DNA of 49,519 nucleotides from Planctomycetaceae bacterium. Its GTDB lineage: Bacteria; Planctomycetota; Planctomycetia; Planctomycetales; Planctomycetaceae. The DNA lies in the NCBI GenBank assembly GCA_028284885.1, contig JANQQW010000070.1:1-49519 (forward strand), in the 5' to 3' direction. Shown here piece after piece: positions 36,641-45,797 of this stretch (positions within the stretch are counted from its first letter, which is position 1; each line of letters opens with the position of its first letter). The notes under the pieces were generated by a model, which ran no database searches, had not been told where the DNA came from, and saw only the letters and a list, made by a program, of their open reading frames with translations. Position numbers and translations under genes: made by a program.

Positions 36641-37465
36641 TCATCGCGAAGCGGCTCCAGCCTGTCGCAGGTCACGAAGCGTCTTCACGAGCCGGGCCGG
36701 GTCGTCGCTCGATAGCGAGTCCGGCCCGTACCGCAACAGCCGCAGCACCTCGTCACGGCTGCCGTCCGTTCCGTTGAGGTGCAGCTTCGCCCCGGCCTGC
36801 CGCACGCGTTTCACGAGCGTGTCGTCCTCGATCCACTTCGGCCACAGGCGAATCGTCTCGACGCCCGCCGCCGCGTACGCCTCGATCTCGTCCGGCTTCG
36901 CCATCAGCCCGAGTTGCCGAGCCTTCGGCAGCAACTCGCGAACCCGTTTCGCCTGCTGAACGCTCCGGACGCCGACGATCGTTCGGGCCTCGTCGCCGTG
37001 CTCCCGGACGCTGGCGACGACCTTCCCGAGAAAGCCCGATCCGTCCTCCTTCAGGTCGAGCAGCACGTCCACCCGCCCCTTGCATTGGGCGAGGACCTCG
37101 TCGAGCGACGGCACCCGCTCCCCCGCGTACTTCCCGTCGAACCAAGAGCCCGCGTCCACTTCACGAAGCTCGGCGAAGGACGCGTCGCCGAGGGCTCCCT
37201 CCCCGTCCGTCGTCCGGTCGAGAGTCGCGTCGTGCAGGACGACGAGCCGGCCGTCCTTCGTCGTCCGCACGTCGACCTCCACTGCGGTCGCCCCGACCTC
37301 GATCGCCCGCCGCATGGCGGCCAGCGTGTTCTCCGGCCGCTCGGCGCTCGCTCCGCGATGGGCGACGGTCTGCGTGACGCGTTTCGCCGCGGCGACGGTG
37401 TCCGCCGGTTCCGCCCGACCCACGGCCACGGCGGCGAGCAGCACGATGATCGAACGGACGAGCAT
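36641..37465 (-). CDS. Secreted glycerophosphodiester phosphodiesterase
   Basis: A 274-residue GDPD-family TIM-barrel enzyme with a signal peptide (about 1-18). The catalytic motif AHRGASAERPENTLAAM contains the HR and E-N residues, followed by VEVDVRTTKDGRLVVLHDATLDRTTDG with the second catalytic His. It hydrolyses glycerophosphodiesters to an alcohol and glycerol-3-phosphate, probably in the periplasm. The length is normal for compact GDPDs. The ATG at 37465 opens the signal peptide. Confidence 0.95.
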   Translation of the reverse strand: MLVRSIIVLLAAVAVGRAEPADTVAAAKRVTQTVAHRGASAERPENTLAAMRRAIEVGATAVEVDVRTTKDGRLVVLHDATLDRTTDGEGALGDASFAELREVDAGSWFDGKYAGERVPSLDEVLAQCKGRVDVLLDLKEDGSGFLGKVVASVREHGDEARTIVGVRSVQQAKRVRELLPKARQLGLMAKPDEIEAYAAAGVETIRLWPKWIEDDTLVKRVRQAGAKLHLNGTDGSRDEVLRLLRYGPDSLSSDDPARLVKTLRDLRQAGAASR

Positions 37466-37530
37466 GACGGAACCTCCCCGACTCGGGACCCCGACCGTTC
37501 TAGCAGTCGCCAGCCGACTCCGACAGAACC

Positions 37531-38031
37531 TCACGCGAAAATCCGACCGGCCCACTCGTGGACGGTGCCGTGATGCGTCGCCCAGGCCTCCCAGGTGCTC
37601 CGCGCCCAAGCCGTCGACCGCTCGAGATGCTCGGCCGGGCTCTCCGCCCCGACGACGTCCTTCGCCGTGATCTCCCCGAAGCTCTCCGGCGGCTCCAGCC
37701 AGGCCCACTCGCCCTTCTGCTTCGCCGCTGCCTGCATCGCCCGCGTGGCGTCGGCCGTCTCGAAGCCCCGCTCGAAGATCAGGTACAGACTCGTCAAGTG
37801 CACGGCCGCCGAGCTGATCGTCTGCGGCGACGGCACTCCAGGATGCTGGAGCGCATACGCATCGACCGTGTACCGGTGGGCCGGCCAGTACGCGACGTTC
37901 CCGAACTCCAGCGCCAGCAACTCCCCGAACACCGCCCAGCAGGCCGGGACCGCGTCCAAGTAGCGATGCGTCGGCCCGTCGACGTCCGGAAACTCCGCAC
38001 CGCAGCGGCACGTCACCAGGTTGGTCGTCAC
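37531..38031 (-). CDS. DUF5946 family protein
   Basis: A 166-residue soluble protein. Features are CRCGAEFPDVDGPTHRYLDAVPACWAVFGELLALEF near the start and HRYTVDAYALQHPG in the middle, as in DUF5946. The CxCG pair and later conserved Cys/His residues may bind metal. The function is unknown. The start overlaps the stop of the upstream Uma2 gene by 4 bp, so the two are translationally coupled. Confidence 0.85.
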   Translation of the reverse strand: MTTNLVTCRCGAEFPDVDGPTHRYLDAVPACWAVFGELLALEFGNVAYWPAHRYTVDAYALQHPGVPSPQTISSAAVHLTSLYLIFERGFETADATRAMQAAAKQKGEWAWLEPPESFGEITAKDVVGAESPAEHLERSTAWARSTWEAWATHHGTVHEWAGRIFA

Positions 38032-38642
38032 GACGACTCGCCCGGCTCGTCGAACCGGTCCGACGCGGCCAGCAGTCGGTCCAACGGCAGCTCGAAGCCG
38101 GGCAGCAGCGGCGTCTGATACACCTCGCCCTCCCGCACGACCTCCTGCCGCCCGTCGAGATGGCAGATCGTCATCGTGCGGTCGAATCGGTCGATCACCC
38201 AGTACTCGGCGACACCGATCGCCGCGTACTCGCCTCGCTTCTCCTCGTAGTCCCGCCTCCGATCGCGGGACGACTGGGAAACGAAGTCGACGACGATCGC
38301 AGGCACGTCATGCGTGGGGCGCGGAATGCGTCCGAGCCCAGACCAGACGACTTGATCGCACAGACGTACTCCCGCGGGAGTTTCGACCTCTTGAGTGGGC
38401 AACGCCTCGTCGATGACGCCCGGCCATCGCTCCATGAAGGATCTCAGCAGGTAGTTCAACACATCGCTTTTGACCCGCTCGGTCGCGGGCGGAATGGGAC
38501 GGACGAGAACGACACCGTTGACGAGTTCGTACCGGAAGCGTTCGTCCCACGCCTCGACGGCGTCGAACTCCTCGCGGGTCATGTGCATCCCGTTCGACTC
38601 GGGCCCGAGCCGTGTGGGGGCATCGACTTCGAAGACGGTCAT
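38028..38642 (-). CDS. Uma2 family (DUF820) putative restriction-endonuclease-like protein
   Basis: A 204-residue member of the Uma2 family with the PD-(D/E)XK-like core: MTREEFDAVEAWDERFRYELVNGVVLVRP, then CDQVVW, PAIVVDFVSQSSRDRR and YEEKRGEYAAIGVAEYWVIDR. The acid and Lys positions of the nuclease fold are present. Biological role is not established; such genes are multiplied in planctomycetes and cyanobacteria. A second member lies at 42298-42930. Confidence 0.92.
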   Translation of the reverse strand: MTVFEVDAPTRLGPESNGMHMTREEFDAVEAWDERFRYELVNGVVLVRPIPPATERVKSDVLNYLLRSFMERWPGVIDEALPTQEVETPAGVRLCDQVVWSGLGRIPRPTHDVPAIVVDFVSQSSRDRRRDYEEKRGEYAAIGVAEYWVIDRFDRTMTICHLDGRQEVVREGEVYQTPLLPGFELPLDRLLAASDRFDEPGESS

Positions 38643-38719
38643 TCGGTGGACTCCGCAACATGTTCACGAATCTCGATCCTACCCGAACGTCGAGTTGCGG
38701 GCAGGAGTCACCTCGCCGT

Positions 38720-38893
38720 TCAGGGCCGCGAGAAGAGGAGCCCGATCATCCCCCCGCTGCCGAGCAGCGCGAACACACCTCCCAGAATCGCCCCCGCGAT
38801 CCAGTTCCCCTTTCGGTGGGTGACGGCCGAGCGCACCAAGACGACTCCGAGCACCGCCAACGCGAGCAGAGGCAGGAGCAACAGGACCGTCAC
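38720..38893 (-). CDS. Small membrane protein of 57 residues
   Basis: The GTG at 38893 lies 1 bp after the valS stop on the same strand. The frame encodes a 57-residue protein with two hydrophobic helices (VLLLLPLLALAVLGVVLV, then WIAGAILGGVFALLGSGGMIGLLF) joined by a basic loop SAVTHRKGN. No family is recognised. The tight coupling to valS and the clean amphipathic layout suggest it is real; homologues beside valS would confirm it. Confidence 0.6.
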   Translation of the reverse strand: MTVLLLLPLLALAVLGVVLVRSAVTHRKGNWIAGAILGGVFALLGSGGMIGLLFSRP

Positions 38894-38894
38894 C

Positions 38895-41800
38895 CTACTC
38901 GCCGCCGAGGTCGCGGATGATCTGCTCGACGCTCTCCAGTTGCTTCTGCAGGTTCTCCAGCGTCTCGCGGACCTCGTCGACGACGTGGGCCGGAGCCTTC
39001 TCGACGAAGTTCGGGTTGGCGAGCTTCTTCTCGCTGCCCGTGATGAAGCCGCGGAGCTTGTCTCGTTCCTTCTCCTGCCGCTGGAGTTCCTCCTCGCGGT
39101 CGATCAGACCCTCGAGCGGGATGAAGCCGTCGGCGTCGCCGATGGTGAAGCCGGCCGAGCTCGGCGGACGGATCACCTCGGCCCCGGCCTGCTCCAGCAC
39201 GGCCTTCGCCAGGTTGTCGAACTGCTCGGCCACGTCGTGCAGCTCGTTCGCCACGTCCGCCTCGCACTTCACGTGCAGCGGCACCGGCGTGCTGGGCGAG
39301 ATCTTGTAGACGGCCCGCACGTTTCGCACGGCGACGATCGTCTCCTGTAGCCGCTCGAACCGGGACTCCAGCGACGGGTCCTTCCACCCCTCGGCCACCC
39401 TCGGCCACGGGGCGACGATGCACGCCTCCGCCGCCGGTTCCGGCAAGAGCACATGGGCCTCGCCGTCCGTCCGCCCACGCTCCGGGGCGATCTCCGCGAG
39501 CTTCTGCCAGAGTTCCTCCGTGATGAACGGCACGAACGGGTGCAGCAGCCGCAGCAACGAGTCGAGCACGGCCACCAGTACCCGCTGGGCCGGAGGTCGC
39601 GTTGACACGTCCTCGGGTCGTGAGGGCTTCAGCCGCGGCTTGATCATCTCCAGGTACCAGTCGCAGAACTCGTTCCAAGTGAAGTCGCGGATCGCCCGGG
39701 TCGCCCCGTCGAACTGGTACCGCGACAGCAACTCGGCGACCTCCTCGGACGTCGTCGCCAGTCGACTGAGGATCCACTGGTCCTCCAGCTTCAGGTCGTC
39801 CACCGTCACCTCGCCGGGCGTGTAGCCCGGCAGAGGGAACTTCTCCTTGGTCTTGTCGTCCTCGCCCTCGCCGGTCTCGAGGTTCATCAGGGCGAAGCGG
39901 CTGGCGTTCCAGAGCTTGTTGCAGAAGTTGCGGCCGTACTCGAACCGCTCGCTCACCACGCGAGCGACCGGGGCCCCCTCGTCGGCGTCGTACAGCGGCG
40001 TCGTGAACTGGCTCTCCTCGCCGCAGGCCGAACAGACCATGACCGGCTTCGGCTGCCCCTCGGGGACCGGGAACTCGCCCTTCAGCGTGCTCGGCACCAC
40101 CACGGTCTGCGTGTCGGTCTCGTACAGCTTCGGCGCAATCGACTCCCCGCAGTGCGGGCACTCGTACTCCACCGGCAGCCGCACGTCCTGCGTCTCGCCG
40201 GCGAACGAGGCGATCGTGAAGCGGATCGCATCGGTGCCGTACTTGTCGATCAGGTCGAGTGGATCGACCCCGTTCCCCTTCGACTTGGACATCGTCTGCC
40301 CGAAGCCGTCGAGAATCTTGGGGTGCACGTGCACGTGACGAAACGGCACGTCCCCCATGTTGTAGAGCCCGGTGAGCACCATCCGCGCGACCCACAGTGT
40401 GATAATGTCGCGAGACGTGACGAGGACGGATCCCGGATAGAAGTAGGGAAGGACGCCATTCCCGTCGGCTGACGACTGACCGCCGACCGCTGACCGCTCC
40501 CCCGCCACCGAAGGCGAGTTCGAGAACGCGCTCGACAGCGGCGGATCGTGCTCCGTGTCCGGCCAGCCAAGCGTCGCGTGCGGCCAGAGGGCCGAGCTGA
40601 ACCACGTGTCGAGAACATCGGGATCCTGCTCGAAGCCGGCCGCTTCGAGTTGCGACCCCAAGTCGTCGCAACCATCTGCCACGCACACCAGCAGCAGCGT
40701 CTCACCCGGATCGAGGGCGTCTCCACGAGACACGGCGAGCGCATCGGCGTGCTCCCCCGCGATGGCGATCCGATCTTCGTCGAACGTGACCCCAAGGTCC
40801 GCGAGTCTGGCTCTCGACTCTTGACTCTCGACTCTTGACCAAATGGGAATCCTGTGCCCCCACCACAGTTGCCGGCTGATGCACCAGTCGCGTTTCTCGC
40901 CGAGCCAGTCGAGGTAGGTCTTGGCGTAGCGGGCCGGGTAGAAGCGGACGCGGTTCGACTCGACAGCGTCCATCGCCATCTGGGCGAGGCCGGGGCTGCC
41001 GTCGTCGGCGTCGCCCATCTTCACGAACCACTGGTCCGAGAGGTACGGCTCGATCGCCGTCTTCGACCGGTCGCTGTACGCCTTCTCGATCTCCCGGTCC
41101 TCGACCTCCACGAGCAGGTCAGCCGCGGCGAGGTCGGCGACCACCTTCTCCCGGCTCGCGTCGATGGTCAGCCCGGCGTACGGACCGGCCTCCTCATTGA
41201 GTGTGCCGTCCGGGTTGAGGATGTTGATCGAGGGGAGGCTCTGCCGTTGGCCCACGTCGTAGTCGTTGTGGTCGTGGGCTGGCGTGATCTTCACGCAGCC
41301 GCTGCCGAGTTCCGGCTTCGCCCACTCGTCCGCCACCAGCGGGATCTCGCGGTCCAGCAGCGGCAGCCGCAGCAGCCGACCGGCAGCCGCCATGTCCCGG
41401 AGTTGGATCAGCCCCGGCAGGTGTGACTTCTTCCGCTTCTCGATCGCGTCGATCTTCTTCTCGATCCCCGGCTTCTCCTTGTCGGCCGCGGAGCCCAAGT
41501 CGTCCTTCAGCGCGGAGATCGCCTTCTCGAGCTGCCGCTCGGGATCCGGGTGCACGGCCACCGCGGTGTCGCCCAGCAGCGTCTCGGGCCGGGTCGTCGC
41601 GATCGTCACGTACTCCGGCTCGCCCGGCTGCGGGTCGATCACCGGGTAGCGGATGTGCCAGAAGTGGCCCTGCGTCTTCTCGTGGTAGACCTCGTCGTTC
41701 GCGACGGCCGTCTGCAGGTGCGTGTCCCAGTTGACGAGCCGCTTGCCCCGGAAGATCAGGCCGTCCTTGAACAGCCGGAAGAACGTCCGCCGCACGGCCT

Positions 41801-42260
41801 TCGAGCAGAGGTCGTCCAGCGTGAACCGCGTCCGCCGCCAATCGCAACTCGCCCCCAGCGACTTCTGCTGCCCGATGATCCGCTGCTCGTACTGGTCCTT
41901 CCAGACCCAGATGCGGTTGACGAGCGCGTCACGGCCGACGTCGTGCCGGGTGAGCCCCTCCTCCTCGAACATGCGGCGTTCCACCACGGCCTGCGTGGCG
42001 ATGCCGGCGTGGTCCGTCCCCGGCATCCAGAGCGCCTCGAACCCCTCCATCCGCTTCCACCGCGTGATCAGGTCCTGCAACGTCCCGTTCAGCGCATGCC
42101 CCATGTGCAGTGCGCCGGTCACGTTCGGCAGCGGGATCATGATCGTGTGCGACGTCTTCGCCGGATCGGGATCGGCGTCGAAGTACCCCTTCGACTCCCA
42201 GAACGAGAACCACTTCGCCTGGGCGTCCACGGGGTCGTACTGCTTGGGGAGATCGGTCAT
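38895..42260 (-). CDS. valS: Valyl-tRNA synthetase with repeat-derived insertions
   Basis: A 1121-residue class I synthetase charging tRNA-Val. It has the HIGH-type GALHMGHALN, the editing (CP1) domain with ATTRPETLLGDTAVAVHP, the KMSKS-type TMSKSKGNGVDPLD, an anticodon-binding domain and the C-terminal coiled-coil arm typical of ValS. It is longer than E. coli ValS (951). A Zn-type four-Cys stretch is absent in the HRIP region but CPHCG and CSACG pairs occur later. Two loops come from heptamer-repeat arrays (about residues 474-484 and 588-598). The ATG at 42260 gives the usual TDLPKQYDP start. It is downstream of cimA and the Ile/Val attenuator. Confidence 0.97.
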   Translation of the reverse strand: MTDLPKQYDPVDAQAKWFSFWESKGYFDADPDPAKTSHTIMIPLPNVTGALHMGHALNGTLQDLITRWKRMEGFEALWMPGTDHAGIATQAVVERRMFEEEGLTRHDVGRDALVNRIWVWKDQYEQRIIGQQKSLGASCDWRRTRFTLDDLCSKAVRRTFFRLFKDGLIFRGKRLVNWDTHLQTAVANDEVYHEKTQGHFWHIRYPVIDPQPGEPEYVTIATTRPETLLGDTAVAVHPDPERQLEKAISALKDDLGSAADKEKPGIEKKIDAIEKRKKSHLPGLIQLRDMAAAGRLLRLPLLDREIPLVADEWAKPELGSGCVKITPAHDHNDYDVGQRQSLPSINILNPDGTLNEEAGPYAGLTIDASREKVVADLAAADLLVEVEDREIEKAYSDRSKTAIEPYLSDQWFVKMGDADDGSPGLAQMAMDAVESNRVRFYPARYAKTYLDWLGEKRDWCISRQLWWGHRIPIWSRVESQESRARLADLGVTFDEDRIAIAGEHADALAVSRGDALDPGETLLLVCVADGCDDLGSQLEAAGFEQDPDVLDTWFSSALWPHATLGWPDTEHDPPLSSAFSNSPSVAGERSAVGGQSSADGNGVLPYFYPGSVLVTSRDIITLWVARMVLTGLYNMGDVPFRHVHVHPKILDGFGQTMSKSKGNGVDPLDLIDKYGTDAIRFTIASFAGETQDVRLPVEYECPHCGESIAPKLYETDTQTVVVPSTLKGEFPVPEGQPKPVMVCSACGEESQFTTPLYDADEGAPVARVVSERFEYGRNFCNKLWNASRFALMNLETGEGEDDKTKEKFPLPGYTPGEVTVDDLKLEDQWILSRLATTSEEVAELLSRYQFDGATRAIRDFTWNEFCDWYLEMIKPRLKPSRPEDVSTRPPAQRVLVAVLDSLLRLLHPFVPFITEELWQKLAEIAPERGRTDGEAHVLLPEPAAEACIVAPWPRVAEGWKDPSLESRFERLQETIVAVRNVRAVYKISPSTPVPLHVKCEADVANELHDVAEQFDNLAKAVLEQAGAEVIRPPSSAGFTIGDADGFIPLEGLIDREEELQRQEKERDKLRGFITGSEKKLANPNFVEKAPAHVVDEVRETLENLQKQLESVEQIIRDLGGE
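40467..40497. repeat. Heptamer-repeat array inside valS
   Basis: Four consecutive 7-bp units of the form YGAcNgC (plus-strand reading) follow a GGC. The unit is the same as in the arrays flanking the four-helix-bundle gene. It stays in frame with valS and encodes part of a Ser/Gly/Gln-rich loop that other ValS proteins lack before YFYPGSVLVT. Confidence 0.8.
40809..40840. repeat. Heptamer-repeat array inside valS (perfect 14-bp tandem)
   Basis: CTCTCGACTCTTGA occurs twice in tandem (40811-40824 and 40825-40838); each is two 7-bp units YGACTCT. It encodes a short Ser/Glu/Arg insertion after HRIPIW in ValS. Confidence 0.85.
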
Positions 42261-42297
42261 CCGTGAGTCCGGAATGCTGACTGCGTTGAAGTGATGA

Positions 42298-42930
42298 TCA
42301 AGGAAGAACGTCGTCGACGGAGAACGAAATCGGCTGCCCGGCGACGTGAAGTGTTGCGTTCTCGCCACGGCCGAACGTCTGGCAGTCGTCGTACCGACCG
42401 TCCGGCACGACAGGCGACGTGTAGACCTCGACGAGTTTCGCGACGAGATCGACGATCACGTAGGTCGGGATTCCGGCCTCGGAGTAGACTCGCTGCTTCG
42501 TGCCTCGGTCGCCCGAGAGCGAGGAGTCCGCCACCTCGCACACGACCCACGTGTCGACGGCCGTGGGGAGTCGCTGTCCGTAGTCCTTCACGACTCCCTT
42601 GATGACAGAGACGTCGGGTTCGGGTTCGTTTCCCGGGGGGAGCGTGACCGGCAGCTGGCAACGGGCGTGGCAGCCCAGCGGCTTCACGAGTGCGGAGAGT
42701 ACGTCGTAGAGCGCGGCGACGCCGTTGGCGTGGTTGGGGCCGTGGTTCACGAGCGGCATCCTCGGGTCGTCGCGGCGGTCCTTGTAGACGAGCATCCCGT
42801 CGATCAGCTCGACCGGCGACCCCTCGGCAATCACCCCGGCCCGCATCAAGTCGTGGTACTGGTCGACGTTCAGCGGCACGTACGGCGGAGCCTCGCCGCG
42901 GACCATGGCCTCGATGAGTGTCGTCGACAT
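42298..42930 (-). CDS. Uma2 family (DUF820) putative restriction-endonuclease-like protein
   Basis: A 210-residue Uma2 protein: VELIDGMLVYKDRRDDPRMPLVNHGPNH, NEPEPDVSVIKG, WVVCEVADSSLSGDRGTKQRVYSEAGIPTYVIVDLVAKLVEVY. The PD-(D/E)XK-type residues (EPD, E-V, K) are in place. It lies 14 bp after cimA and 37 bp before valS, so it appears to be part of the same transcript although no metabolic link is known. It is quite different from the other Uma2 protein at 38028-38642. Confidence 0.92.
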   Translation of the reverse strand: MSTTLIEAMVRGEAPPYVPLNVDQYHDLMRAGVIAEGSPVELIDGMLVYKDRRDDPRMPLVNHGPNHANGVAALYDVLSALVKPLGCHARCQLPVTLPPGNEPEPDVSVIKGVVKDYGQRLPTAVDTWVVCEVADSSLSGDRGTKQRVYSEAGIPTYVIVDLVAKLVEVYTSPVVPDGRYDDCQTFGRGENATLHVAGQPISFSVDDVLP

Positions 42931-42944
42931 CGTTCGACTCCCGG

Positions 42945-44561
<1,617 letters not shown>

Positions 44562-44567
44562 CTCTTG

Positions 44568-44598
44568 GCTTTCAGCTTTCAGCGGTCGGCATTCAGCC
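44568..44598. repeat. Heptamer-repeat array, left flank of four-helix-bundle gene
   Basis: Four 7-bp units of consensus GCNNTCR are followed by GCC on the plus strand. The stop codon of the four-helix-bundle gene (44579-44581, minus) lies within the second unit. The array sits 7 bp upstream of the cimA start. It is inverted relative to the array at 44949-44981. Confidence 0.85.
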
Positions 44599-44938
44599 TC
44601 TTGATGAGGCCTGAGATCATTCGTTTGATCTCTTGGACGTTGGCAATCAGCGGATCCGAGGCCTCGGCAGGAACGAACCCGAGGTCGCGGGCGAGCATCA
44701 ACTGGCACTCGACTTCGCTGGCGGACCCCATGGCGATCTGTACGAACCTCGTGAAATCGGAATCTGTTCCACGGCCGCAACCCTCGGCGATGTTCGACGG
44801 GATCGAGACGACCGAGCGTCGAAGCTGGCTGGTGAGTCCGAATCGTTCATCGGCAGGAAAGGCGACCGAAACCCGGTACACGTCGAGTGAGAGTTGGTAG
44901 GCCGACTCCCAGACCTTCAACGACCGAAAGTCCTTCAC
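44579..44938 (-). CDS. Four-helix-bundle protein (S23 / 23S rRNA intervening-sequence family)
   Basis: A 119-residue protein with the family pattern: KDFRSLKVWESAYQLSLDVYRVSVAFP at the N-terminus, RFGLTSQLRRSVVSIPSNIAEGCGRG, and SDFTRFVQIAMGSASEVECQLMLARDLGFV. Homologues are found inside rRNA intervening sequences and as free-standing genes; relatives act as accessory proteins of diversity-generating retroelements (Avd). The GTG at 44938 is chosen because GGAGGAAAC lies just before it and the family starts there; a longer in-frame ATG (44986) would read through the repeat array. No reverse transcriptase is near. The gene is bracketed by inverted heptamer arrays. Confidence 0.93.
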   Translation of the reverse strand: MKDFRSLKVWESAYQLSLDVYRVSVAFPADERFGLTSQLRRSVVSIPSNIAEGCGRGTDSDFTRFVQIAMGSASEVECQLMLARDLGFVPAEASDPLIANVQEIKRMISGLIKRLNADR

Positions 44939-44948
44939 AGTTTCCTCC

Positions 44949-44981
44949 GGCTGATCGCTGAGAGCTGACTGCCGACCGCCC
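44949..44981. repeat. Heptamer-repeat array, right flank of four-helix-bundle gene
   Basis: A GGC is followed by four 7-bp units of consensus YGANNGC, the reverse complement of the GCNNTCR units on the left side. The array ends next to the GGAGG ribosome binding site of the four-helix-bundle gene, so array, RBS, gene and array form one compact cassette. Confidence 0.85.
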
Positions 44982-44984
44982 TCC

Positions 44985-45020
44985 ACGAAAAAACCCCTTG
45001 GGCCGGCGACCCAAGGGGTT
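44985..45020 (-). terminator. Intrinsic terminator / candidate attenuator hairpin upstream of cimA operon
   Basis: Read on the minus strand, an 11-bp perfect stem (AACCCCTTGGG, with CCCAAGGGGTT) and a 7-nt loop are followed by six T. The T-run is only on the minus strand, so it stops transcripts coming from the leader ORF at 45118. The nine bases 45003-45011 (loop plus part of the 5' arm) are exactly complementary to 45048-45056 at the end of that ORF. That allows a competing antiterminator. Confidence 0.85.
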
Positions 45021-45043
45021 GGTGACTGGTTCGTCGTCGCACC

Positions 45044-45118
45044 CTACGGTCGCCGGTCTCGCGGTCGAATGACCACGATGCGATCGATGATGCCGACGAC
45101 GGGAGTGCTCGGTTTCAT
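45044..45118 (-). CDS. Candidate Ile/Val-rich leader peptide
   Basis: A 24-codon ORF beginning with ATG at the predicted transcription start, so the message would be leaderless. Its middle, VVGIIDRIVVI (residues 7-17), has four Val and four Ile codons of eleven, and it ends RPRDRRP followed by TAG. It lies between a consensus promoter and a strong terminator, upstream of cimA (isoleucine synthesis) and valS. This is the layout of amino-acid biosynthetic leader peptides such as those of ilv operons. Translation is inferred from context, not proved. Confidence 0.7.
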   Translation of the reverse strand: MKPSTPVVGIIDRIVVIRPRDRRP

Positions 45119-45124
45119 GGAAGC

Positions 45125-45153
45125 AGGATATCCCGCACTACGGAGGTCGTCAA
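45125..45153 (-). promoter_or_regulatory. Promoter of the leader / cimA operon
   Basis: On the minus strand TTGACG (45148-45153) and TATCCT (45125-45130) have a 17-bp spacer, close to the sigma-70 consensus. The predicted start, seven bases after the -10 box, is A45118, the first base of the leader ATG. Confidence 0.7.
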
Positions 45154-45248
45154 ACGGTTGATCGACGTCGCGGCGGAGGCCGCTGGTGGACGCGTGCATC
45201 CATCGGGTGTACCGTCGCAAGGACACACGTTTTCCCCCGTGAGTTCGC

Positions 45249-45797
45249 ATGGCACGCGACGTCCACACGCCGGCCGCACACGACAAGGAGTCGAGCTGGT
45301 CGATCACCTCGACGGCGATGGTGCTCGTGTTGTTCGTGACGCTGGGCACGTGGGTGCTCGTGGTCGACCAGTTCCTGTCCGACGGGTCCGCCGTTCGCAG
45401 GTTTCTCGACCGCTACTGTGGCGGGGACCTCGGCCGTGCCCCGTGGGTGCGTGCCGAGGCGTCCGAGACCGTTGCGGCCCTCCTCGGCCTGCTGTTGTTC
45501 ACCGGGTTGGTCGGCGGCGGGATCGTCCTCTGGGTGAGGCTGTTCCAGAACGGTGTCTTCGTCGGACCGCGGGCCGTGCTGATGGCCTTCGGTGTCACCT
45601 CCGGCTCGCTCGTCGTGATGTCCGTCCTCGCGTTTCGGGCAGTGATCATGATCCCCTACGGCCTCGACGTCCTCGCCTTCGTCGGCCGTGAGCGCTGGCT
45701 CCTGATTGCCGGCTACTCGGTCGTCGTGGGTCTGGTCGTCGCAGGAGCGTTCGCGCTCCAGAAGGTCGAGGAACGACGAAGCCGGAGGCGACGATGA
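45249..45797 (+). CDS. Hypothetical membrane protein (copy A1 of a duplicated pair)
   Basis: A 182-residue protein with about four transmembrane segments: MVLVLFVTLGTWVLVVDQFL near residues 24-43, LLGLLLFTGLVGGGIVLWV, VLMAFGVTSGSLVVMSVLAF and WLLIAGYSVVVGLVVAGAFAL. No family is recognised. It is homologous to the protein at 46337-46885 (both open with an ESSWS(I/V)T segment and have 182 residues). The stop overlaps the next gene by 4 bp. Confidence 0.82.
   Translation: MARDVHTPAAHDKESSWSITSTAMVLVLFVTLGTWVLVVDQFLSDGSAVRRFLDRYCGGDLGRAPWVRAEASETVAALLGLLLFTGLVGGGIVLWVRLFQNGVFVGPRAVLMAFGVTSGSLVVMSVLAFRAVIMIPYGLDVLAFVGRERWLLIAGYSVVVGLVVAGAFALQKVEERRSRRRR

Noticed and set aside
40411-40840. Separate gene between the two valS arrays
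   Set aside because: The sequence between the arrays encodes continuous ValS core (DVLDTWFSSALWPHATLGWP), so the arrays are insertions in valS and not cassette ends.
44939-44986. Upstream ATG start for the four-helix-bundle protein
   Set aside because: The added 16 residues are translated heptamer repeats; the GTG at 44938 has GGAGG at ideal distance and fits the family.
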